DNA of 41,998 nt from an uncultured Atopobiaceae bacterium (GCA_900770865.1 CAAGLU010000323.1:1-41998); one strand, 5' to 3'. Positions 28,739 to 39,082 are shown, counted from the first letter of the stretch. The notes: generated by a model not told the origin, from the letters alone. Translations and numbers: made by a program.

Positions 28739-29162
28739 GGTGCAGGGTCTTGACGAGACCGTAGCCCAGCTCAGGGAGCTGGACAGGAGGCTCGCGTCGG
28801 ACCTGAAGAAGGAAGTCAAAGAGATTGCGCAGCCGACTCTCTCGAAGGCGAAGGGGTTCGCCGGGGGAGTCGGCTTGTTTCCAACGGGGCACTACGCCGC
28901 GTCGCTCTCGCTCAAGACGTACGCAAACGGGGTCAAGTTCGTGTCGAACGACCCAGGCGCAGGCGTAATCGAGTTCGCGAACCCAGGGGCGCTCATCCTC
29001 ACCGGCGAGCGTGCTGGCAGGCGCGCGGGTGTGCCGGTCGGCAGCATGCCTCCGCGCGCGCTCCTCAAGGCAATCCTAGAGGACGAGGAGCACATCGTCG
29101 AGAAGGTCAACGAGAAGGTAATCGAGTACTGCGACTGGAACGTGGGGGCCATCCATGGGTAA
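28725..29162 (+). CDS. HK97 gp10-like tail protein
   Basis: 145 aa. MYTIEVQGLDETVAQLREL, the helical ASDLKKEVKEIAQPTLSKAK and PTGHYAASLSLKTYANGVKF resemble the HK97 gp10/tail-component family, and ALLKAILEDEEHIVEKVNEK ends it. That family normally sits between connectors and tail tube; here it lies between the chaperones and the tape measure. It overlaps both neighbours. Confidence 0.65.
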   Translation: MYTIEVQGLDETVAQLRELDRRLASDLKKEVKEIAQPTLSKAKGFAGGVGLFPTGHYAASLSLKTYANGVKFVSNDPGAGVIEFANPGALILTGERAGRRAGVPVGSMPPRALLKAILEDEEHIVEKVNEKVIEYCDWNVGAIHG

Positions 29163-32100
29163 GGCATCAATTTCAATTGCCATCGGCGCGCTCTGGAACG
29201 GCCAGACGCAGATAGACGCCGTGACCAACAGCATCCAGCGCATGGCGCTCAACTGCGCCAAGTCCAGCGCCTCAACCACCCAGGCACTCGCCATCCAGGG
29301 CGAGAAGTGGGTGGACCTAGGCAACAGGATTCACAACGCAGGCACCAACATAGCCAACGTGGGTGACACGCTCACCACCGCGATAACCGTACCCATGACG
29401 AAGGTGGGTGGGTACTGCGTGGACCAGGCAGTGAGCTTCGACACGGCCATCGCCAACCTGCGCAAGACCTCGGACCTCACCGCAGACCAGCTGGACGCGC
29501 TGGGGCAGGCGGCAATCGAGGCGTCTCAGCAGCAGCCGGTCGACGCGGCGACGATAGTCAACATCGAGGCGCTGGGTGCGCAGCTCGGCGTGGCAGATGA
29601 CCAGCTAGAGTCGTTCTCTAAGACCGTCTCAGGCCTGGACATAGCGACGAACATGGACGCCGACACCGCAGCGACGGAGATGGCACGGTTCGCCAACATC
29701 ACCGGCATGGCCGAGAGCGAGTTCTCGAACTACGGCTCGACCATCGTAGCAATCGGCAACAACATGGCAACCACCGAGTCTGAGGTGTCGAACCTCGCGC
29801 AGCGGTTCGCCTCGGCTGGCACGGCTGCTGGCATGTCGCAGGCTGACATCCTCGGCGTGTCCGGCGCGCTCTCGTCCCTCGGCGTCAAGGCGGAGATGGG
29901 CGGCTCCGCGATGTCGCAGACCGTCAACGCAATCGGCGTTGCCGTCTCCAAGGGCGGTGACGATTTGCAGGCGTTCGCCGACAAGGCGGGCATGAGCGCC
30001 GACGAGTTCGCGGCATCGTGGAGGGATGATGCCGCAGGCACGCTGAACACGCTCGTGGAGAACATGGGCAAGTCCGTCGCGGCTGGCGAGGACGTGAACG
30101 TGATGCTCTCGGACCTCGGCATCACCGGCATCCGCCAGTCCGACGTGATGCGCCGCCTCATCGACTCCACCGAAGCCGTGACCGGCAAACAGTCCGTCCT
30201 CGCAAGCGCACTCGACCTGTCGCGCAACGCCTGGGAGGAGAACACCGCGCTGCAGACCGAGGTCGACCAGCGCAACGAGTCCATGCAGTCGCGCCTCGAC
30301 GTGCTCAAGAACAAGGTGAACGCGGTGGCAATCGAGGTGGGCACCCCGCTCACCGAGGCGCTCATCGACGCGATGGACGCCCTGCAGCCGCTCTTCCAGG
30401 GCGTGGCGGACGCGGCCCAGGCGTTCGCCGACATGGACGAGGAGGACCAGAAGGCCATCCTCTCGCTCGCTGGGGTAGTGACCGCCGCTGGACCCGTGCT
30501 CTCAACGGTCGGGCGCCTCGTCCAGGGAATCGGCAACGTCAACGCCGAGTGGGGCAAGGCGCAGGAGAAGGCCGCGATATACGGGGACGCCCTCAACACC
30601 GTCGACGGCTCGCAGATGCGCAACTACGCAAGCTCAAAGGAGATGGCGGCGCAGCTCGGCTCCGTGCAGAACGCCGCCGCGAAGGCCGCAGGCGGCGCTG
30701 ACAAGTACGTGAGCGCCTGGGAGGGCATGACAGACAGCGCGAAGGTCGTGCGCGACACCACGACTAAGATTGACGCGCTCTCAGAAAAGCAGAAGGGACT
30801 CGGGGAGGAGTCCGTCAAGGCCAAGGCGAAGATTGAGAAGCAGATTGGCGCGCTTGAGGAGCAGAGGAATACTGCGAAGAAGGCGTACGAGGACAACGCC
30901 ACGCTCGTCACCGCATGGTCCAAGTCCTCGTCTGAGGCCACTAAGGCAGCGGATGGTATCGGATATCTCTCCGACAGCCTTGAGCGCGTCAAGACCGGGA
31001 CCACCGACACCGCGCAGAAGATGCAGGCGGTGGCCCAGAGCACGAGCGGCATCAAGGGAGCGGCCTCAAAGGCCGGTGACGCGCTGGCAAACCTGGAGTC
31101 GAAGGCTGGGCAGGCGGCATCAAACATCGGCTCCGGCCTGTCGAACGGGATGAAGCTGGCCGCAAGCTCCGCGCTGGACATGGCAAAGAACTTCGCAGTG
31201 GGCGCACTGCAGGCAGGTGCCGTGAGCCTCGCAATCGCCGGTGTGACGTTTGTAGTTGGCAAGCTTGTCGACTACTACCAGAAGCAGAAGGAGCGCTCTG
31301 ACAACCTAGCCAAGGCCACAGACGGCCTCACCGAGGCCACGAACAAGAGCATAAAGGCAGCTACGGACCAGAGCGTAGCCTACGAGGATTCCAAGACGTC
31401 GCTGTACGACGCCAGGGATGCAGTCGACAAGGCCGTAGAGTCCCAGGCTCGGCTCGTTGACTCAATCGGCTCCACCAACACCGAGGCCTCCGCGCAGATG
31501 GGCCAGCTGCAGGCGGCGTACTCGGTCATAAAGGAGTATGCGAACCAGACGGGCCTATCGACGCAGGAGCAGGGAAAGCTCAAGGCCGCAGTGGACACGT
31601 TCAACGGGATAGCCGGGACGTCAATCGACGTGATAGACGCCGAGAACGGGAAGCTGGCCGAGAACGGCGAGGCCATAGACAACGTCACGACAAAGCTCGG
31701 CGGATACGTGCAGCAGAAGCTTGAGCAGATTCGCCTTGAGGCGTACCAGGAGAGGCTCAAGGAACTCTACGAGCAGCAGGCTGTGGACATTCAGGCGCTT
31801 GCGACCGCCCAGAAGGCGTACAACGACGAGATGGCGTCCATCGGCGACAAGGATACGTACATCCAGAACTACATCGACAAGTACAAAGAGCTAAACCCGC
31901 TTGTCGACATCTCTGCGGAGAAGCTGCAGGAGATGGCCGAGAAGGCTTACGACAACGCAACCGCATCCGCTTACGCAAACTCTGGAATCGAGGACGCGCA
32001 GAGCGCACTCGAAACCCTGAATGGGTCCATAGAGATAACCGAGGCGGCAATGGGTGCAACCGCGTCAGCTACAGACGGGCTGTCCAATAGTGTGCAGACG

Positions 32101-33714
32101 TGGGCGCAGGCGAACGTCGCAATCACGAGTTCGTGCGAGGGCGCCGGAAAGGACCTGCAGCAGTTCTCTCAGGACCTGGCCGACACCGGTCTTTCGACCG
32201 AACAGCTCAAGGACATTACCGACGAGCAGTGGACGCAGATAGTTGCCGCCTACGACGAAAACAGCAAGTCTATAGTGGACGCCCTTGACGGACTTGGCAT
32301 CGACATGGGCGATTCCGGTGACCGTGCGGTACGCGCCCTCGCCGACGCCATGCTGAGCGGACGCGACGGGGTCACTGACTCTGCGTCTCAGCTCATTCAG
32401 GCAGCAGAGAGCGGTGACTGGTCAGGCCTCTCGGCTGCGATGCAGGAGCACGGCATCCACATACCAGAGGAGCTTGCCACAGCCCTCTCCTCAAACAGCG
32501 GCGCACCCAGCGAGGCCGCGAGCCGCATGCTCTCCATCGTGGCGCTCAAGCTCGCTGGCGGTGACGTGGACAAGGCCGCTGAGATTCTCGGCGGTGACAT
32601 CGACGCCGGACTCGCTGAGGGAATCCAGAACGGAACGCTCTCGGAGGAGGAGGCGGCTACCCTTGGCGAAGACGTGCTCGAAGCATCGAAGCAGTCCCTC
32701 GACTCGCACTCGCCGTCCGTTAAGTTCGAGGAGCTTGGCGCGGACGTGGACGCGGGCCTCGCCAACGGCATCGACGGCAACACGGACGGGCCTACCACGA
32801 GCGCCTCGAACCTCGGGCAGGCCGTGATAGACGGAGTCGGTGACCTCGTGTCCAAGCTCACCGATGTAGGCTCGAACTCTGGGTCAGGGTTCGCCAACGG
32901 CATCCTCGGGTGGTCTGGCTCCGCGCAGGAGTCCGGTGCGGCGCTCAAGGCCGGTGCCGAGGGCGGCGTGGATGGCACGGCTGGCACGCTCTCGACCGAG
33001 GGCACGAGCGCCGGTAGCCTCTTCTCAGCTGGCCTCTCGTCGTTCGTCGGAAGCGCCACGAGCGCAGCGGGCAGGCTCTTCTCCGGCGTCGTTGGCGCCA
33101 CGTCTGGCACGCCTGACAGGCTCGGCGGGTTCGGCAGCAGCGCGTCCGGCAAGTTCGCCTCTGGCCTCGGGGCGAACGCGTACGCTGTCACGCAGCAGGC
33201 CAACGCCATCGCGAACAACGCCATGAAGGCAGGGAACTACGGCAACTCGTACGAGTGGGGCACCCACCTTTCCGGGAACTTCGCATCAGGCATCAGGGCC
33301 GGTCTCGGGTGGGTCTCGGAGGCTGCGCGCAACATCGCCAACACGGCGGCAAACATCCTGCACTTCTCGGTGCCGAGGGAAGGCCCGTGGTCCGGTAGCG
33401 AGCGCGGCGGCGTCACATCGGGCATGCACCTGGCAGAGAACATCGCCTCTGGCATGATGCGTGGGGTCCCGGAGGTAGAGCGCGCGGCAATGGCCGTCGC
33501 GAGCGCATCCCAGGTGCCTGTCCCCACCATCGGCGCGCGTGCGGTAGGCGTGGGAGGCTCGAAGTACGGGGACCTCGGGCGCACCATTGGTGGCACCACG
33601 AACAACTGGAACCTGACCATCAACGGGGCGCAGATGCAGGGCGCGTCACCGAGGGCGCAGGAACTCATCGGGGAGCTGTTCGGAGAGTTCGGCCTGGTCG
33701 CGAGCATGTCTTAG
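29155..33714 (+). CDS. Tail tape measure protein
   Basis: 1519 aa. Residues about 85-260 match the TP901-type tape-measure core (FDTAIANLRKTSDLTADQLD, ALSSLGVKAEMGGSAMSQTV). Long coiled-coil stretches (LDALSEKQKGLGEESVKAKA, ALEEQRNTAKKAYEDNATLV) and one clear membrane-like helix (~690-710, GAVSLAIAGVTFVVGKLVDY) follow. The C-terminal third is Ala/Ser/Gly-rich with repeated small helices (DAGLAEGIQNG, DAGLANGIDGN, GFANGILGWSG). It sets tail length (about 230 nm predicted) and may help DNA entry. It is the longest gene in the window. Confidence 0.95.
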   Translation: MGKASISIAIGALWNGQTQIDAVTNSIQRMALNCAKSSASTTQALAIQGEKWVDLGNRIHNAGTNIANVGDTLTTAITVPMTKVGGYCVDQAVSFDTAIANLRKTSDLTADQLDALGQAAIEASQQQPVDAATIVNIEALGAQLGVADDQLESFSKTVSGLDIATNMDADTAATEMARFANITGMAESEFSNYGSTIVAIGNNMATTESEVSNLAQRFASAGTAAGMSQADILGVSGALSSLGVKAEMGGSAMSQTVNAIGVAVSKGGDDLQAFADKAGMSADEFAASWRDDAAGTLNTLVENMGKSVAAGEDVNVMLSDLGITGIRQSDVMRRLIDSTEAVTGKQSVLASALDLSRNAWEENTALQTEVDQRNESMQSRLDVLKNKVNAVAIEVGTPLTEALIDAMDALQPLFQGVADAAQAFADMDEEDQKAILSLAGVVTAAGPVLSTVGRLVQGIGNVNAEWGKAQEKAAIYGDALNTVDGSQMRNYASSKEMAAQLGSVQNAAAKAAGGADKYVSAWEGMTDSAKVVRDTTTKIDALSEKQKGLGEESVKAKAKIEKQIGALEEQRNTAKKAYEDNATLVTAWSKSSSEATKAADGIGYLSDSLERVKTGTTDTAQKMQAVAQSTSGIKGAASKAGDALANLESKAGQAASNIGSGLSNGMKLAASSALDMAKNFAVGALQAGAVSLAIAGVTFVVGKLVDYYQKQKERSDNLAKATDGLTEATNKSIKAATDQSVAYEDSKTSLYDARDAVDKAVESQARLVDSIGSTNTEASAQMGQLQAAYSVIKEYANQTGLSTQEQGKLKAAVDTFNGIAGTSIDVIDAENGKLAENGEAIDNVTTKLGGYVQQKLEQIRLEAYQERLKELYEQQAVDIQALATAQKAYNDEMASIGDKDTYIQNYIDKYKELNPLVDISAEKLQEMAEKAYDNATASAYANSGIEDAQSALETLNGSIEITEAAMGATASATDGLSNSVQTWAQANVAITSSCEGAGKDLQQFSQDLADTGLSTEQLKDITDEQWTQIVAAYDENSKSIVDALDGLGIDMGDSGDRAVRALADAMLSGRDGVTDSASQLIQAAESGDWSGLSAAMQEHGIHIPEELATALSSNSGAPSEAASRMLSIVALKLAGGDVDKAAEILGGDIDAGLAEGIQNGTLSEEEAATLGEDVLEASKQSLDSHSPSVKFEELGADVDAGLANGIDGNTDGPTTSASNLGQAVIDGVGDLVSKLTDVGSNSGSGFANGILGWSGSAQESGAALKAGAEGGVDGTAGTLSTEGTSAGSLFSAGLSSFVGSATSAAGRLFSGVVGATSGTPDRLGGFGSSASGKFASGLGANAYAVTQQANAIANNAMKAGNYGNSYEWGTHLSGNFASGIRAGLGWVSEAARNIANTAANILHFSVPREGPWSGSERGGVTSGMHLAENIASGMMRGVPEVERAAMAVASASQVPVPTIGARAVGVGGSKYGDLGRTIGGTTNNWNLTINGAQMQGASPRAQELIGELFGEFGLVASMS

Positions 33715-33724
33715 GGGATGCGGG

Positions 33725-36547
33725 ATGACTGACTACTACAACCACGACTCGACAACGACCACGTCTGAGCACAGGATATGGGTTGACGCGGTGATAGAGG
33801 CGTCCGACAGCGACAAGTGCACTGTCGGCGTCTACTCGATGTGCCACGCCAACTCCAACGAGCAGGGTTGGGTGGCAACGTACGTCCACGACTGGCAGGA
33901 GTCATGGCCGAACGACTGGACGCGCATAGGCTCCAACTTCATGGCTCCGCCAGGTGGCAGCGACTGCACCATGACGTACACCAAGAGCACGCAGCCTCGC
34001 CGATACGACGGTGACCGCTACGTGATGTACCACATCCAGTACCAGCGCAACGGCACCATCGACACCGCCACCAAGACGCTCAGGATTCCCAGGATTCCCT
34101 ACGAGGCCCCGAGGGCACCGAGGGACCCGTACGTCCTCTACGAGTCGGACACGAGCGTACTGGTGGCATGGACGCGCGACTCTGACGGCGCTAACGAGAA
34201 GCAGTACTGGCAGAACGTCATCATCTACCGCAGCACGGACGGCGGCGGGTACTCGCGCGTCGCGACGGTCGACGGCAGCGCCTCGTCCTGGCGCGACTAC
34301 ACCGTGAGCGCTGGGCACGTCTACGCCTACATGGTGGCGAGCGCTAACAGCAGGGGCGAGACAAGGGCGAACACTGGTAGCGACCTCCTTGTGACCACCA
34401 CACCGGCGCCGCCAACGCGCATCGCAATCGAGCCGGACGGCAACGGCTACAAGCTGTTCGTCTACTTCGACAACAGCAACCGCGCACGCATCGACGCGAT
34501 TGACAACATCGAGGTGTACCAGCAGGTCGACGGGGGCACGTGGGAGCATGCCTCGTCCGCAAGCCCGGACTCACGGTTCGTGGACGGCTACATCGAGCCT
34601 AGCAGCTCGACCTCGGAGAACCACAGGTACCGCTGGTACGCGGTGACCTCGGCAACCACGCCGGTGCAGCACGACGTTCCTGTTGGCGGGAGCAAGACGC
34701 TCGTCTCGGAGCGCCTCTACACCGACTACTACCGCACGAAGCCCACCGCCCCAACGTCGCTCCTGGCGTCTCGGGAGTCAGACACGCGCATGAACCTATC
34801 GTGGGCGCTCGGCTCTAACGCCTCCAACACGTACGGAGGCATCTCAATCCAGCGCAGCGACGATGGCGGTGACTACGTCGATGTCGCGAGCGTCGCAGCG
34901 ACGGCAACCGCCTGGTCCGACACGACCGTGAGCGCAGGTCACACCTACAAGTACCGCATTGCGGCGTACAACGAGGCTGGCGCGTCTGACTGGGTCGCGT
35001 CCGGTGACCTGTCGACGGCACCGAGCGCGCCGACTTTAGTAACGACGCAGACCATATCGCAGGTCATCGTCTCGGTGGACGCGACAGGCACGCTCGGCAG
35101 CGTGACCGGCTACGAGCTGCAGCACAGGGTGGGCACTGACGGCACGTGGGGTGACACGAAGAAGGCAACGACGCTGCCGGTGGACATGCCAGCCGCTGAC
35201 GGCGCCAACTACTACCGCGTGCGCGCGTACCGCAACGACCTCGTCTCTGACTGGGCGATGAGCGCTCCGGTGTACACGCTGCTCTCGCCGCTCGCGCCCA
35301 CCATCATCGACATGCGGAACGTCTACGCAGTCGGAGGCTCGTGCAGCGTCAAGTGGCGCATCAATCACCCGGACGGCTCCGCGCAGGCCTCCGCGCAGGT
35401 CGAGGTCACTACGCCTGACGGCAAGGCCACGGTGGCAACGGTCGACGGAACCGCGCAGGCGTACCAGATAACCGGACTCGCGGAGGGCACGTACCACGTC
35501 CGCGTGCGCACACATGGGGCGTACAAGGACTACGGAGATTGGTCCGGGTTCGCGACGTTCTCAGTGCACAGCGCGCCCGTCGTTGCCGTGACAACGCCTG
35601 CGTCTGGCGGGACCGTCTCCACGGTGCCGCTGCGGTTCGAGTGGTCCGTCACCGACCCCACGGGTGACATGGCGCAGTCGGTCACCGTCACCACCGAGGC
35701 TGGAAAGGCGGTTGCCCAGGCCGAGGTGGAGCCGGGGGTGCGCTCGTACGACCTCTACCCTCCGTCAGGGATGCCCGCGAACGGCTCGAAGTACGTGTTC
35801 GAGGTCACAGTCACCGGAGGCTCTACGCTATCGTCCTCCGCCTCCGTGCCGTTCGTGTTCCAGTGCACGTCACCTGCGGCGCCAGTCGCGTCCGTTACCA
35901 TCGACAGCGGCCTCTCGTGCCACGTGTACGTGAGGCCCGGCACCACCGATGGCGCGGTTGCCACCGAGAGCATCAGCATCGAGCGCGTGATGTCTGACGG
36001 GTCTGCATCGGTCATCGCGGACGGGATGGTAGGCTCGCAGGAGGCCATCGACAAGCTGCCGCCGCTCAACACCAGGTTTACATATGAGGTCGTGGCACAT
36101 GCGGCCTCTGGTGCCGAGGCGCGAACGATGGTTTCCACCGTGGTCGACTCTGACGGCATGGAGGCGTTCAACTTCGGGCCTTACGCCTCGACGTGCCTGC
36201 GCCTGGGGTTCAACACATCAGCCAGCGACAAGATAGAGCACAACGGGGAGACGTTCCACTTCGCTACCGGCAGGGACGCTGCCGCGTTCCCTACCTTCTA
36301 CCCGGAGTGGACCATGGAATCAGCGGGTTCGCGCTCGTACCTCATCGTGGACGTTGACCAGTACCGGCAGGTGCGCGACGTGGCACGCACGCCATCGAAC
36401 TCGGTGTGCTGGTTCCGCGACTACTGGGGAGGGTGCCACCGCGTCAAGGCCAGCTGGTCGCTCGGCTACTCGTCGGAGAAGTGGAGCCAGTGGGACGTGT
36501 CGGTGGACCTCACCGAGGTCGAGTGGGAGGAGCCTCTGAATGGATAG
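33725..36547 (+). CDS. FN3-rich tail protein
   Basis: 940 aa. After an N-terminal beta domain (about 1-120), there are about six or seven FN3/Ig-like modules, each beginning with a proline-rich turn: APRAPRDPYVLYESDTSVLV (~128), APPTRIAIEPDGNGYKLFVY (~228), APTSLLASRESDTRMNLSWA (~340), APTLVTTQ (~435), APTIIDMRNVYAVGGSCSVK (~525), APVVAVTTPASGGTVSTVPL (~620) and APVASVTIDSGLSCHVYV (~718). A C-terminal domain (NFGPYASTCLRLGF to the end) resembles distal-tail/baseplate proteins. It probably forms the tail-tip structure and may bind cell-surface carbohydrate. Confidence 0.8.
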   Translation: MTDYYNHDSTTTTSEHRIWVDAVIEASDSDKCTVGVYSMCHANSNEQGWVATYVHDWQESWPNDWTRIGSNFMAPPGGSDCTMTYTKSTQPRRYDGDRYVMYHIQYQRNGTIDTATKTLRIPRIPYEAPRAPRDPYVLYESDTSVLVAWTRDSDGANEKQYWQNVIIYRSTDGGGYSRVATVDGSASSWRDYTVSAGHVYAYMVASANSRGETRANTGSDLLVTTTPAPPTRIAIEPDGNGYKLFVYFDNSNRARIDAIDNIEVYQQVDGGTWEHASSASPDSRFVDGYIEPSSSTSENHRYRWYAVTSATTPVQHDVPVGGSKTLVSERLYTDYYRTKPTAPTSLLASRESDTRMNLSWALGSNASNTYGGISIQRSDDGGDYVDVASVAATATAWSDTTVSAGHTYKYRIAAYNEAGASDWVASGDLSTAPSAPTLVTTQTISQVIVSVDATGTLGSVTGYELQHRVGTDGTWGDTKKATTLPVDMPAADGANYYRVRAYRNDLVSDWAMSAPVYTLLSPLAPTIIDMRNVYAVGGSCSVKWRINHPDGSAQASAQVEVTTPDGKATVATVDGTAQAYQITGLAEGTYHVRVRTHGAYKDYGDWSGFATFSVHSAPVVAVTTPASGGTVSTVPLRFEWSVTDPTGDMAQSVTVTTEAGKAVAQAEVEPGVRSYDLYPPSGMPANGSKYVFEVTVTGGSTLSSSASVPFVFQCTSPAAPVASVTIDSGLSCHVYVRPGTTDGAVATESISIERVMSDGSASVIADGMVGSQEAIDKLPPLNTRFTYEVVAHAASGAEARTMVSTVVDSDGMEAFNFGPYASTCLRLGFNTSASDKIEHNGETFHFATGRDAAAFPTFYPEWTMESAGSRSYLIVDVDQYRQVRDVARTPSNSVCWFRDYWGGCHRVKASWSLGYSSEKWSQWDVSVDLTEVEWEEPLNG

Positions 36548-37667
36548 CTCCTACTGGGGAAAGTGGATATCGCAGACCTCATACCGGTTCGTGAGGGTGT
36601 CGCGCTCTACAGGCTACGAGCTTGAGAACGTTCGTGTGCTATCGGGTGGCACCATCACAAGGAACGATGACACGCGCATCAAGGAGAGCGCAGAGGCCAC
36701 GATGATGGAGCCGTACGACTTCGGCCCAGACTTCGTGCGCGTATACCTCGACGCCAGGTGGCCGGACGGGACCATGGCATCAGAGCCTCTGGGGACGTTC
36801 CTCCCCGTGGTCCCGTCGCGCTCGATAGAGGGCGCGGCCTCGTCATACTCGCTCAAGATGTACGGCCTCCTGCAGGAGCTGCTCGATGACAAGTTCGCGC
36901 AGCCATACACCGTGTCCAAGGGAGAGAACGCGGTTGACGTGGCGCGCAGCGTGTGCGAGGGAGCTGGCCTTACCGTCATTGCCGATGACTCCGCCTACAC
37001 CGTAACCAAGATGAGGGCATACGGAGTCGGCGTTGAGCAGAACAACTCAGAGGTTGGTGACACCAAGCTCGACATGGTCAACGACCTGCTGAGCCTCGCC
37101 GGGTTCCGCGCCGCGTACACTGACGTGCTGGGGCGCGTACGCTTCGAGCGCTACCGAGACCCGGCAGACATCGCGCCAGCATGGGACTTCGAGGAGGGCA
37201 GGAACGCCCGCTTCGAGTCCGACATGACTGACGAGTTCGACTACACCACGGCGGCGAACCACGTCGTGGTGCGATACGGGAGCCTTGAGGACGGCGATGG
37301 GCGCGTCATCGTGGGCGAGGCGTGGGACAGGGACCCGACGAGCGCGCTATCCACCGTGAGTCGTGGCAGGACCATCACGAACGCCTACACGTACTCCGAG
37401 CTTCCGCCAGGTGACAGCGAGTCTGCCATGCGCGAGTACGCGGACGCGCGCGCCACGTCGCTGCTTAAGACGGCGCAGTCCGTCATCAGGCGCGTGACGT
37501 TCACGCACGCGTACGCTCCGGTCAAGGTCAACGACACGCTCTCGCTCTCGTACCCGACGGGGGACATCGATGGCAAATTCCAGGTTAGGACGCAGACGCT
37601 GAGGCTCGTCGGCGGATGCCCCATCGAGTGCGAGGCCCGCATCTTCCACAGGAGGGTGAATGTCTAG
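36540..37667 (+). CDS. Tail baseplate hub protein (gp27/prophage-tail type)
   Basis: 375 aa. MYGLLQELLDDKFAQPYTVS, MVNDLLSLAGFRAAYTDVLG, RVRFERYRDP and the C-terminal SLSYPTGDIDGKFQVRTQTL are typical of hub proteins of Gram-positive siphophages. It joins the tail tube to the fibres. It overlaps the FN3 protein gene by eight bases. Confidence 0.75.
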   Translation: MDSSYWGKWISQTSYRFVRVSRSTGYELENVRVLSGGTITRNDDTRIKESAEATMMEPYDFGPDFVRVYLDARWPDGTMASEPLGTFLPVVPSRSIEGAASSYSLKMYGLLQELLDDKFAQPYTVSKGENAVDVARSVCEGAGLTVIADDSAYTVTKMRAYGVGVEQNNSEVGDTKLDMVNDLLSLAGFRAAYTDVLGRVRFERYRDPADIAPAWDFEEGRNARFESDMTDEFDYTTAANHVVVRYGSLEDGDGRVIVGEAWDRDPTSALSTVSRGRTITNAYTYSELPPGDSESAMREYADARATSLLKTAQSVIRRVTFTHAYAPVKVNDTLSLSYPTGDIDGKFQVRTQTLRLVGGCPIECEARIFHRRVNV

Positions 37668-38379
37668 CGAGGAGCTGTCACGCGAGGATAGCCGACAGAT
37701 GCGCGACCTTGGCCGCAAGGCCATGGCGCAGGTCGCTGGCGTGGCCCTACGGCAGGCCGTCTCGCACGACCTGCGGCGGATATTCGCCGTCGTGTCCAAG
37801 GTCAACGGTGACGGAACCGTCGACCTTGAGTGCGGCTCCGAGGAGACGCCGATGCCGCTGGACGGCGTGAGGCTCACGCTCGGGTGCTCGACCGTCGAGG
37901 TCGGTGACACGGTCGTTGTCGACGTGTACGACCACTCCCCGCTCGTCGTGGCGGTGCTCTACTCCAACGCGTCCAGCGGGCACACAGTTGCTAGCAAGCC
38001 AGCCGTCGACAGGGCCAACGAGGCGGCTTCGAGCGCAAAGGAGGCGTCCGACGCCGCGCTTGAGGAGACCCGCGACCTCGTCACCCTGCGGATTGACAGC
38101 AGCAGGGGGACCGTATTCAAGAACTCAGAGGTGTCCACAGTCCTCAAGGTCCACTGCTACAAGCGCGGCAAGGAGCTTACGACGCTCTCAGAGCTGCGCG
38201 ACGCGATGGGTGACCAGACGGTGCGCATCCGGTGGTGCGTGCTCCGCGCCGGGGACTCTGACTGGGTCGCGCTCGCGGACTCTGACCCAAAGCTCTCGCC
38301 GGACGGCACCGCGCTCACGCTCAAGCCGTCTGACATCGACGTGAAGTGCACGTTCAAGGCCGAAGTAGTTTCTGACTAA
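37660..38379 (+). CDS. Baseplate spike-like protein with OB-like and Ig-like domains
   Basis: 239 aa. Residues about 40-110 (FAVVSKVNGDGTVDLECGSE, VEVGDTVVVDVYDHSPLVVA) resemble the OB-fold of phage spike/baseplate proteins. A short helix (NEAASSAKEASDAALEETRD) links to an Ig-like domain (RGTVFKNSEVSTVLKVHCYK, LSPDGTALTLKPSDI) that reappears in the next gene. It overlaps the hub gene. Confidence 0.7.
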   Translation: MSSEELSREDSRQMRDLGRKAMAQVAGVALRQAVSHDLRRIFAVVSKVNGDGTVDLECGSEETPMPLDGVRLTLGCSTVEVGDTVVVDVYDHSPLVVAVLYSNASSGHTVASKPAVDRANEAASSAKEASDAALEETRDLVTLRIDSSRGTVFKNSEVSTVLKVHCYKRGKELTTLSELRDAMGDQTVRIRWCVLRAGDSDWVALADSDPKLSPDGTALTLKPSDIDVKCTFKAEVVSD

Positions 38380-38389
38380 GGAGAGGACA

Positions 38390-39082
38390 ATGGCTGTAAA
38401 GGCTGCTGACCAGGTATCAATCGTGGACGTCACCGACGCGTACAGCGTCATCCTGACGAGCGAGGCGTACACGTTCCCAGGGACCGCCACCGCCGCCAAG
38501 GCGGGAAGCTGCACGACGCAGGTGATGTGCATGCAGGGCGGCTCGGAGGTGGGGTTCAAGGTCGGCACAATCACGTGCCCCACAGGCGTTTCGGCGAGCG
38601 TCGGCACGGACGGCAAGACCATCACAATCACCGTCTCAGGCTCGATGACCGCAGCCGGTGACGTTCTCATCCCAATCACCATCAACGGCACTGACGTGAC
38701 AATCACCAAGCGCTTCTCGTGCGCCATCGCGCTCACCGGTGCAAAGGGTGACAAGGGGGAGACCGGAGCGCCTGGGCAGAAGGGGGAGACCGGAGCGCCT
38801 GGGCAGAAGGGGGAGACCGGAGCGCCTGGCGCTGACGCAATAACGATGGCAATCACCACGAACAACGGCACTATCTTCAAGAACAGCTCGGGGACCACGA
38901 CGCTCACGGCGCACGTCTATCGTTCCGGGGCCGAGCTTTCGTCCTCGCAGATTGCGCAGCTCGGCACCATCAGGTGGTACAAGGACTCCGGAACGACCGC
39001 GATTGGCACCGGTGCAACGCTCTCGGTGTCCGCCGCATCCGTCGACTCCAAGGCCGTCTACACCGCCAGGTTGGAGGCATGA
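38390..39082 (+). CDS. Collagen-like tail fibre protein
   Basis: 230 aa. An N-terminal beta domain (about 1-118) is followed by a Gly-X-Y collagen-like run (about 119-145, GAKGDKGETGAPGQKGETG and repeats) and a C-terminal Ig-like domain (NNGTIFKNSSGTTTLTAHVY, SAASVDSKAVYTARLEA) like that of the preceding gene product. The Gly-X-Y segment should form a trimeric stalk. AAGGAG precedes the ATG. Confidence 0.8.
   Translation: MAVKAADQVSIVDVTDAYSVILTSEAYTFPGTATAAKAGSCTTQVMCMQGGSEVGFKVGTITCPTGVSASVGTDGKTITITVSGSMTAAGDVLIPITINGTDVTITKRFSCAIALTGAKGDKGETGAPGQKGETGAPGQKGETGAPGADAITMAITTNNGTIFKNSSGTTTLTAHVYRSGAELSSSQIAQLGTIRWYKDSGTTAIGTGATLSVSAASVDSKAVYTARLEA
38753..38829 (+). repeat. 27-bp tandem repeat encoding GETGAPGQK
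   Basis: Two full 27-bp copies (38753-38779, 38780-38806) and a partial third, base-identical. The repeat encodes the collagen-like stalk and could change copy number by slippage. Confidence 0.85.

Noticed and set aside
38753..38829. Short direct repeats suggestive of a CRISPR array
   Set aside because: The repeat units are contiguous with no spacers, in frame, and encode a collagen-like Gly-X-Y peptide.
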